64,000 bases of DNA from Kitasatospora sp. NBC_01250. GTDB lineage: Bacteria; Actinomycetota; Actinomycetes; Streptomycetales; Streptomycetaceae. Shown here in pieces: positions 16,383 to 22,441 of the stretch; within the stretch, counting starts at the first letter, position 1; each line of letters begins with the position of its first letter. The position numbers were made by a program, and so were the translations under genes. Under the pieces are notes generated by a model that was not told the DNA's origin, did no database searches, and was given only the letters and a program-made list of their open reading frames with translations. Where the stretch lies: the NCBI RefSeq assembly GCF_036226465.1, contig NZ_CP108476.1, forward strand, positions 2,170,001-2,234,000. The letters run 5' to 3'.

Positions 16383-17413
16383 CGGGCACCGGCCGAGGCG
16401 GCACCGGCGGTCGGCAGCTTGGTGATGTCCAGCAGGTCGGGCCGGATCGCCACCTTGCTCCTGGTGATCTTCTGGTCGGCGTAGAAGGCGGCGACGCGGT
16501 CGAAGCGCGCGGCCACCGTGTCGTTGATCGGCCCGAGCACGCCGTTCTGCCGCCCGAAGTCCACGCTGATCTCCTTCGTCCGCCCGTTGACCGCCAGCGG
16601 TCCGGCGTCGGTGAAGACGTTGAGGTAGGCCGCCGGATCGGCCTTGGCCTTCACGTCGCCGTCGTGCAGGTACTGGTAGAGCGCCCGGGTCACCTCGGGG
16701 TGCTGATCGGCGAAGGCCGTGCGCACCGCCCAGACGCTGTAGTTGTCCGAGCCGAGCGCCTGGCCGTTGGCCAGGAAGTGCGCGCCCGAGCCGGCCAGCG
16801 CGGCGACCGCGTAGCTGCTCCAGGTCGCCCAGGCGTCCACCTGGCCGGAGTTGAAGACCGGGGCGGACTGGTCGGGGCGCAGGTAGACGCGCTGCACCTG
16901 ATCGGCCGGCACACCGTTCCTGGCCAGCGCCTGGAGCAGCAGGTACTCACCGGTGCCGCCCTGGTTGACGGCGACCTTCTTGCCCACCAGGTCCTTGACC
17001 GAGCCGATCGGCGAGCCGTCCTTGACCAGGATCCCCTCCCCCACCGGATCGGGGTCGGTGGCGGCGAAGAGCTTGAAGCCCGGCTTGGCGGCGAGCGCGG
17101 TCACCGCGGAGGTGATCGAGCCGAGCGCGAAGTCGAGCTGCCCGGCGTTCAACTCCTGGGCGGCGGGGGCGAACGGGCCCGCGCTGCCGGTCCAGGCCAC
17201 CTTGGCGTGCACGGCGGAGAGCGCGCGCTCCAGCGTGCCGTCCTTCTTGCCGAGGGCCAGCACACCGGAGTTGCCGGGGTCGGGGATGCGCACGGTCACC
17301 TCGGCGGCGCCGGCGGCGCCGTGGCCGGTGGCCGGGGAGGAGGAGCAGGCGACGGCGAGCGAGAGGGTGAGCAGCGCGGCAGCCGCGGCGAGCAGGGGGC
17401 GGGAGAGGTTCAC
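16379..17413 (-). CDS. ABC transporter substrate-binding lipoprotein, aliphatic sulfonate type
   Basis: The 344-residue protein has a lipoprotein signal peptide ending LTLSLAVACSSS, with Cys as the predicted lipidated residue. The mature part shows VTVRIPDPGNSGVLALGKKD, then QLDFALGSITSAVTALAAKP and VDAWATWSSYAVAALAG, as in SsuA/NMT1-like proteins. It captures substrate outside the membrane. The GTG start is chosen because GGAG lies six bases upstream and the signal peptide begins right after; the open frame extends upstream without coding signs of its own. It sits first of the importer trio. Confidence 0.88.
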   Translation of the reverse strand: MNLSRPLLAAAAALLTLSLAVACSSSPATGHGAAGAAEVTVRIPDPGNSGVLALGKKDGTLERALSAVHAKVAWTGSAGPFAPAAQELNAGQLDFALGSITSAVTALAAKPGFKLFAATDPDPVGEGILVKDGSPIGSVKDLVGKKVAVNQGGTGEYLLLQALARNGVPADQVQRVYLRPDQSAPVFNSGQVDAWATWSSYAVAALAGSGAHFLANGQALGSDNYSVWAVRTAFADQHPEVTRALYQYLHDGDVKAKADPAAYLNVFTDAGPLAVNGRTKEISVDFGRQNGVLGPINDTVAARFDRVAAFYADQKITRSKVAIRPDLLDITKLPTAGAASAGAR

Positions 17414-17463
17414 TTCGGGCTCCGGGTCGGGAATCGGCGCAGGAAGGGCACGGGGTTGCGCCG

Positions 17464-18471
17464 TCAGCTGCGCGCAGCGAGCAACGCCTGTGCGGCGCGC
17501 AGTGGTTCGGGGTCGGCCCAGGCGGCCACGTCCACCGGCTCGGGCAGGAAGCCGTGCTGGCGCAGCAGCCGCTCCTGCTGGGCGAGCAGGTCGAGGCGGT
17601 CGGAGGCGAGCGAGAGGTGCAGGGTGCGGTGGCTGTCGGCGGCGTAGGCGCCCGCGACACCGGCCGCACCGGCGCCGGTCTCCGCGCCGAGGATCCGGGC
17701 CACCTCGCCGGGCCGCTCGGCCGCCCAGTCCGCGGCCCGCAGCAGCACCGCGAGGAACCTGGCGACCAGGTCGGGCCGGGCGTCCAGCAGGTCCTGGCGG
17801 ACGGTCACCGGACGCGGTGTCCCGTTGTTGACCCGGGTGCGGCGGTCCGGCTCGGCGTCCAGCTCGACGGCCGCCTCGGCGCCGAACCGCTGCGCCGCCT
17901 CCACCGCCAGCGCACCCTTGACGTAGACGGCGTCCACCCGGCCCTCGCGCAGCGCGGTCAGCTCGGCGGTCCACTGGCCGGCGCCCGGCTGGGCGGTCAC
18001 CTCGGTCAACCGGGCGTCGGCCAGGGTGAGTCCGACGGATCCGAGCGCCCCGGTGAAGCCGGCCAGCGCCATCGCCTGCCAGAAGTCGATGCCGATCGGG
18101 TGCCGCGGGACCGCCAGCCGCAGTCCGCGCAGCGCGCCCGCGCCGCGCAGGCCGCTACCGGCCCGCACCAGCACCACCTGGCGCTCCTCGATCCAGGTCA
18201 GACCGATCAGCCTGGTGTGCTCGCCGCGCGAACGGGCCCACAGCGCGGGCACGTTGCCGCCCTCGCGGAAGAGGCCGGGCAGCGCGTGGGTGTAGTGGTG
18301 GTCCGCGGCCAGCTCGGCGGGGACGTCCTGCAGCGAGCGGACGGCGATCCCCTCGGCGGCGAACTCGGCCGCCAGCCAGCCCTGGTCGGCGGCGATGCCG
18401 GTGGCGGTGGGGACCGGGCAGCGGGTGAACCAGAGTGCGTCGGGTGCCTGGGCTGGAGCGGGCGTGGGCAT
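17464..18471 (-). CDS. DszB-like sulfinate desulfinase (substrate-binding-protein fold, cytoplasmic)
   Basis: The 335-residue protein aligns by eye with 2'-hydroxybiphenyl-2-sulfinate desulfinase DszB. FTRCPVPTATGIA corresponds to the nucleophile Cys27 region of DszB (NCPVPNA), giving Cys18. HYTHALPGLFREGGNVPAL corresponds to the region with His60 and Arg70, giving His59 and Arg69 with the same ten-residue spacing. TRLIGLTWIEERQVVLVR follows as expected. It lacks a signal peptide, as an enzyme should. The reaction would be R-SO2- to R-H plus sulfite. Its cluster carries a sulfonate importer and flavin monooxygenase, and an IclR regulator is divergent. The aromatic substrate of DszB need not be the substrate here. 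An ordinary binding protein would not be expected to keep all three residues. Confidence 0.72.
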   Translation of the reverse strand: MPTPAPAQAPDALWFTRCPVPTATGIAADQGWLAAEFAAEGIAVRSLQDVPAELAADHHYTHALPGLFREGGNVPALWARSRGEHTRLIGLTWIEERQVVLVRAGSGLRGAGALRGLRLAVPRHPIGIDFWQAMALAGFTGALGSVGLTLADARLTEVTAQPGAGQWTAELTALREGRVDAVYVKGALAVEAAQRFGAEAAVELDAEPDRRTRVNNGTPRPVTVRQDLLDARPDLVARFLAVLLRAADWAAERPGEVARILGAETGAGAAGVAGAYAADSHRTLHLSLASDRLDLLAQQERLLRQHGFLPEPVDVAAWADPEPLRAAQALLAARS

Positions 18472-18677
18472 GGTGGCGGAACCTTTGCTGCTGGTTTCGG
18501 CTGACGTCCGCCGCTGGCGCGACGGTCACGGCGGCACCCCGGGACAGGCCGCCGACAGCGGCCGGGGGCAACGGGGGTGAGAGGGGCGGCGGCTCGGGGA
18601 GAGCGGCGCCGCGATGTGCCGAGCGTTCCACGGCCCGATCGGCCAGGGCAAGCCTTGCCACATGATGGGATGCGATG

Positions 18678-18722
18678 TTCATCAATGCCATGGTGATGAA
18701 ACATTGCCGCCACAGTGCGGCA
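18678..18722. promoter_or_regulatory. Two inverted repeats between the desulfinase and IclR genes
   Basis: TTCATCA (18678-18684) and TGATGAA (18694-18700) form a perfect 7-bp inverted repeat with a nine-base spacer. TGCCGC (18705-18710) and GCGGCA (18717-18722) form a second, with a six-base spacer. The stretch is AT-richer than its surroundings. Either could be the IclR operator controlling both directions. Confidence 0.5.
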
Positions 18723-18783
18723 GCCCAAGCTCCCATACTCTGGGAACCACCGCCCTCCCCACCAGCAGAGGACCTGAGCACCT

Positions 18784-19599
18784 ATGGCCGAGGCCGCCGC
18801 CACCACGCCCCCGCCGCCGGCCGCCCGCACCCCGCCCAGCGGCGCGCAGGCGGTCGTCCGCGCACTCGGGCTGTTGCACTGCTTCCACGACAACGGACCG
18901 GAGTTGAGCGCCTCCGACCTGGCCCGGCGCACCGGGCTCTCGGTCTCCACCGCGCACCGGCTGGCCCGCACCCTGGTCAGCATGGAGTTCCTGGAGCAGA
19001 ACCAGCTGACCGCCCGCTACCGGCTCGGCCCCGCGGTCGCCGAACTGGGCCAGCTCAGCTTCCACCAGCGGGGCCTGCACCTGGCCGCCCCCGAGCTGGC
19101 GGTGCTGGCCCGGCGCACCGGCGCCACCGCCGACCTGGCGATCCGCAGCGGCCAGCACGCGCTGATCCTGGTGGGCGACTCGGTGCGCCCGGACTCCGGG
19201 CTGGGCCTGCGCCGACCACTGCACTCCACCGCACTGGGCAAGGTGCTGCTCGCCTGGCCCGACCCGGCGGAGCCGGCGCCCGGCCTGGCCGCCGGCCACC
19301 CGCTGCGCGCCTTCACCGCCCGCACCATCGTCGATCCCGCCCAGCTGGCAGCCGAGTTGGACCGGGTCCGGCAGGCCGGCCACGCCCTGAACGACCGCGA
19401 GTCGGCCGACGGCGTCCGCACCGTGGCGGTACCGGTGCTGGACGCGGCGGGGCAGGCCAGGTTCGCGCTCGCCGTCCGCTCCACGCCCGAGCGGCTCACC
19501 GCCGAGCGGCTGCCCGAGGTGCTGCGCGAGGCGCACGGCTGCGCGGCCGCGCTGCGCGTCCTGCTCCTGCCGCCGGAGCAGCGGCCACGACCCGCGTAG
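18784..19599 (+). CDS. IclR family transcriptional regulator
   Basis: The 271-residue protein has a Pro/Ala-rich tail of about 20 residues. The IclR winged helix follows (AQAVVRALGLLHCFHDNGPE, LSASDLARRTGLSVSTAHRL), then the ligand-binding domain with RPLHSTALGKVLLAW and ALNDRESADGVRTVAVPVLD. IclR proteins bind small aromatic or aliphatic effectors and act as dimers or tetramers. The gene is divergent from the desulfinase/sulfonate cluster, and inverted repeats lie between them, so that cluster is the likely target. The ATG follows AGAGGA. The effector is probably the organosulfur substrate or a breakdown product (inference). Confidence 0.9.
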   Translation: MAEAAATTPPPPAARTPPSGAQAVVRALGLLHCFHDNGPELSASDLARRTGLSVSTAHRLARTLVSMEFLEQNQLTARYRLGPAVAELGQLSFHQRGLHLAAPELAVLARRTGATADLAIRSGQHALILVGDSVRPDSGLGLRRPLHSTALGKVLLAWPDPAEPAPGLAAGHPLRAFTARTIVDPAQLAAELDRVRQAGHALNDRESADGVRTVAVPVLDAAGQARFALAVRSTPERLTAERLPEVLREAHGCAAALRVLLLPPEQRPRPA

Positions 19600-19602
19600 G
19601 CC

Positions 19603-19650
19603 CGAGGCGGAGTGGACGCGAGGCGCAGTGGACGCGAGGCGGAGCAGGCG
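19603..19650 (+). repeat. Three imperfect 16-bp tandem repeats
   Basis: Units at 19603-19618, 19619-19634 and 19635-19650 share CGAGGCGGAGTGGACG with one to three changes. They lie between the IclR stop and a strong hairpin. No coding or operator role is evident. Confidence 0.75.
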
Positions 19651-19684
19651 TGAGGCCCGGCTCCCCCGCGGAGCCGGGCCTCAC
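19650..19684. terminator. Bidirectional terminator hairpin between convergent genes
   Basis: A perfect 14-bp stem, GTGAGGCCCGGCTC with its complement, encloses a seven-base loop. It lies between the IclR gene end and the end of the winged-helix regulator gene on the other strand. No U-tract follows, as is common in streptomycetes. Confidence 0.8.
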
Positions 19685-19701
19685 CGAGCCTGGACCTGCC
19701 G

Positions 19702-20544
19702 TCAGCTGCGGCCGATCGGCGCGTACTTGTAGCCGACCCGCCGCACGGTGACGATGCTGTCCCGGTGCGCGGCGCCCAGCTTGCGGCGCAGTCGCGCGAC
19801 ATGGACGTCCACCGTCCGGCCGTCGCCGACGTGACCGTACCCCCAGACCGCGGAGACCAGGTGGTCGCGGGTGTGTACCCGCTGCGGGTGCTGGGTGAGG
19901 TGGGCGAGCAACTCGAACTCCAGGTAGGTGAGATCGAGCAGTTCACCGTCGACGTAGGCGCTGCGCCGGTCCAGGTCGACACGGATGCCGCGGGCGGGCT
20001 GCCGCGCCGGTCGCTGCGCCGCGAGATCGGGTGCGGACTCGGACCGGAAGTGTGCCACCGGCTCCTCCGGGGCCGGGTGGTCGAGTGCGCCCTGCGGCAC
20101 GAACTCCGGCAGCGGGGCGTAGTCGGGCACCGGCGGGTACTCCGGTGCCGGGGCGAGCGGGACGGTGGCCGGCGCCAGCGGCGCCAGGCCCAGCGGGGCG
20201 ACCGCGCCCGGCGCCGACTCGGCCGGCACCAGCACCAGGTAGCCGACCAGCGGCTGCCCGGCACCCTGGGCGCCCAACTGGGCCCCGTACTGCGCGAGCA
20301 GTGCCTGCGGCAGGGCGGAGTGCGGCAGCGCGGCGACGACGGTGGCGCCCTCGGGAAGCGCGCCGAACAGCTCGGGCGCGACGCGGTCCGGCGCGGCGGC
20401 CGGAGCCGGGGCGGCGACGGGCGGTGGGCCTGCGGCGGCCGGATGCCAGCGGTCCGCACCGGTGGGCATCGCGGAGACGGAACGGACAGCCCGCAGGTGC
20501 GGGGTGGCGGCGGGCGGGGTCAGGATGGCCGAGGAGGAGGACAT
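19702..20544 (-). CDS. Orphan winged-helix regulator (OmpR/PhoB-type DNA-binding domain, no receiver)
   Basis: The 280-residue protein ends with a complete OmpR-type winged helix: YLEFELLAHLTQHPQRVHTR, DHLVSAVWGYGHVGDGRTVD, VHVARLRRKLGA and VRRVGYKYAP. The N-terminal 170 residues are Ala/Pro-rich and have no phosphoacceptor receiver domain, so it is not a normal response regulator. A short central segment (ELFGALPEGATVVAALPHSA) is more ordered and may bind a ligand or partner. No kinase gene is adjacent. The ATG at 20544 has a weak GAAAGAG upstream. About 430 bases of untranslated or regulatory sequence precede it. Confidence 0.75.
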   Translation of the reverse strand: MSSSSAILTPPAATPHLRAVRSVSAMPTGADRWHPAAAGPPPVAAPAPAAAPDRVAPELFGALPEGATVVAALPHSALPQALLAQYGAQLGAQGAGQPLVGYLVLVPAESAPGAVAPLGLAPLAPATVPLAPAPEYPPVPDYAPLPEFVPQGALDHPAPEEPVAHFRSESAPDLAAQRPARQPARGIRVDLDRRSAYVDGELLDLTYLEFELLAHLTQHPQRVHTRDHLVSAVWGYGHVGDGRTVDVHVARLRRKLGAAHRDSIVTVRRVGYKYAPIGRS

Positions 20545-20641
20545 AAGGCAGCTCTTTCGCACAGGACGCTTCGGGTGGACGTCGTCTGCGCGTCGGACCG
20601 GACTCTGCTGTCCGTGCCTGATCCGAGGTGGTGACCTGGAG

Positions 20642-20770
20642 TCAGTGGCGGGCGAGCCGGGACGCGCGAGGCGAGCCCGGACAGGTCTGGTCGAAGAGGT
20701 GCGGCTGCCGGGACGGCCAGAACGGCTCAAGGTCCTGATGACCTCGGCTGCTGTCCACGGTGGTGTGCAT
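20642..20770 (-). CDS. Possible small ORF (42 residues) upstream of the winged-helix regulator
   Basis: ATG at 20770 opens a 42-codon frame that ends 97 bases before the regulator start, beginning MHTTVDSSRGHQDLEPFWPS. About 36 of 42 third positions are G or C, which is close to coding sequence but not decisive. No clear ribosome-binding site is seen. It could be a small protein or upstream ORF acting on the regulator, or chance. The rest of the 20545-20974 gap shows nothing further. Confidence 0.25.
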   Translation of the reverse strand: MHTTVDSSRGHQDLEPFWPSRQPHLFDQTCPGSPRASRLARH

Positions 20771-20974
20771 GACCCCATTGAAGCAGATCCCCCGGGCGGC
20801 GCGTCGCACCGCTCGGCGCGCAAGGTGTCCCCGCTCCGCCGTCATGGTGCCGCCCTCCCCCGGGTGGATCGGCCGGACGCGCTGATCGCGTCGCGGCGTG
20901 TTCGGTCCGAGGGTTCCATGCCGACCGGGCCGAGGGCAAGCGTCGGTCCACCGGCCGGACCGGATCGACCGCTC

Positions 20975-21583
20975 TCAGACCGACCGGCGGCGCGCGGCGT
21001 GCTGCACGAGCCGGATCAGCACCTCGCGGCCGTCCTCGCGGCGGCGGGCGTCGCAGAGCAGCACGGGCACGTCCGGATCCAGGTCGAGCGCGGCCCGCAC
21101 GTCCTCGACGTCGAACACCTCGGTGCCCTCGAAGCAGTTCACCGCGATCAGGAACGGCAGGCCGCGCCGCTCGAAGAAGTCCACCGAGGGGAAGCAGTCG
21201 GCCAGCCGCCGGGTGTCGGCCAGCACCACGGCGCCCAGCGCACCCAGCGCCAACTCGTCCCAGACGAACCAGAACCGGTCCTGCCCCGGGGTCCCGAAGA
21301 GGTAGAGCGCGAGGCCGGGCCGCAGGTCGATCCGCCCGAAGTCCATCGCCACCGTGGTGGTGTGCTTGGCGGCCACCGCGCTGGTGTCGTCCACCGGGCG
21401 GCCCAGCTCGCTGAGCCGCTCCTCGGTGCGCAGCGGCCGGATCTCGCTCACCGCGCCGACCAGCGTGGTCTTGCCCACCCCCAGACCGCCGGCCACCAGG
21501 ATCTTCAGCGCGGTCGTCGGTGATCCGTCGGGAGCCCGGAACGGTACGGAGACTGACGGACCGTCAGAGCGCACGGAGGCCAT
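20975..21583 (-). CDS. cvnD: Conservon GTP-binding protein, CvnD type
   Basis: A 202-residue small GTPase of the Streptomyces conservon type. It has the P-loop ILVAGGLGVGKTTLVGAVSE, a switch region with AAKHTTTVAMDFGRIDL, the FGTPGQDRFWFVWDEL segment that replaces the usual DxxG, and a base-recognition area NCFEGTEVFDVEDV. Conservons couple a membrane sensor kinase (CvnA) to this GTPase through CvnB and CvnC in a complex compared to eukaryotic GPCR systems. It overlaps cvnC by 20 bases and ends the operon. No cytochrome P450 (cvnE) follows. Confidence 0.9.
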   Translation of the reverse strand: MASVRSDGPSVSVPFRAPDGSPTTALKILVAGGLGVGKTTLVGAVSEIRPLRTEERLSELGRPVDDTSAVAAKHTTTVAMDFGRIDLRPGLALYLFGTPGQDRFWFVWDELALGALGAVVLADTRRLADCFPSVDFFERRGLPFLIAVNCFEGTEVFDVEDVRAALDLDPDVPVLLCDARRREDGREVLIRLVQHAARRRSV

Positions 21584-22037
21584 TGATCACTTCTCGCAGC
21601 AGGCGCTCGTCGGGCAGTTCGGCGAGCGGGACGGGTCTGGTGACGTGGATCAGTTCGGCGTCGTCGAGGTCGCCCAGCAGCACCCGGACGACGCTCACCG
21701 GCAGGTCCGTGTAGGAGCCGAGTTCGGCCACCGAGAGCGGGCCGTCGGCGCACAGGTCGAGGATCGCCCGGTGCTCCGGGTCCAGCACCGGCTCGGGCTG
21801 GAACGGGTCCCGGGCCCGGGGGTCGGCGAGCGAGATCATCGAGATCAGGTCGAAGAACCCGTCGCCGACCGGCCTGGCCCGGCCCTTGGTCAGTGCGAAG
21901 AGGCGCACCATCGGGCCCGCCTCGTCGTCGAACCACTGCTGCTGGGCCTCGTCGAGCTCCTCGGGCTGCACGGGCCCCTCGGGCTGCGCGGGCACCGCGG
22001 GTTCGCCCGCGTCCCGCCGCGGTGGCCGGCCGGTCAT
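21564..22037 (-). CDS. cvnC: Conservon DUF742 protein, CvnC type
   Basis: A 157-residue protein with the DUF742 core: MVRLFALTKGRARP, then HRAILDLCADGPLSVAELGS, YTDLPVSVVRVLLGDLDDAE and LIHVTRPVPLAELPDERLLR. The arrangement is a winged-helix-like fold. It is the third component of the conservon complex. The start MTGRPPRR at 22037 overlaps the CvnB stop in ATGA style. Its N-terminal 35 residues are acidic, Pro-rich and probably disordered. Confidence 0.9.
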   Translation of the reverse strand: MTGRPPRRDAGEPAVPAQPEGPVQPEELDEAQQQWFDDEAGPMVRLFALTKGRARPVGDGFFDLISMISLADPRARDPFQPEPVLDPEHRAILDLCADGPLSVAELGSYTDLPVSVVRVLLGDLDDAELIHVTRPVPLAELPDERLLREVINGLRAL

Positions 22038-22441
22038 CCGGCCGGGTGCCGGGGCTCGGCCGCCAGGTGCTCCCCGACCCGCTTGACCAACAGCGCCATC
22101 TCGTAGGCGATCTGGCCGATGTCGGAGTCCGCGTCGCTCAGCACCGCCAGGCAACTGCCGTCACCCGCAGCCGTGATGAAGAGGAAGGCCTCGTCCAGCT
22201 CGACCATGGTCTGCCGCACCCCGCCGACCTCGAAGTGGCGGCCCGCGCCCTTGGCCAGGCTGTGGAAACCGGCCGCGACCGCGGCCAGGTGCTCGGCGTC
22301 CTCCCGGCCGAGCCCCTGCGAAGCCCCGGTGGCCAGACCGTCGCTGGAGAGGATGACCGCGTGGCGCAGTGCCGCGACGCGTCCCACCAGGTCGTCCAGA
22401 AGCCAGTTGAGGTCGCCGGCGGGCTGGGTCATTGCGGTCAT
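22034..22441 (-). CDS. cvnB: Conservon roadblock/LC7 protein, CvnB type
   Basis: A 135-residue roadblock/LC7-domain protein: LNWLLDDLVGRVAALRHAVI, LSSDGLATGASQGLGREDAE, LAAVAAGFHSLAKGAGRHFE and FLFITAAGDGSCLAVLSDAD. By analogy with MglB it probably acts on the GTPase CvnD. It overlaps cvnA and cvnC by four bases each, so translation is coupled. Confidence 0.92.
   Translation of the reverse strand: MTAMTQPAGDLNWLLDDLVGRVAALRHAVILSSDGLATGASQGLGREDAEHLAAVAAGFHSLAKGAGRHFEVGGVRQTMVELDEAFLFITAAGDGSCLAVLSDADSDIGQIAYEMALLVKRVGEHLAAEPRHPAG

Noticed and set aside
18472..18777. Search for a Cys-Cys leader peptide before the desulfinase gene like that at 11521-11595
   Set aside because: Frames starting at several ATGs were read; none has adjacent Cys codons with a ribosome-binding site.
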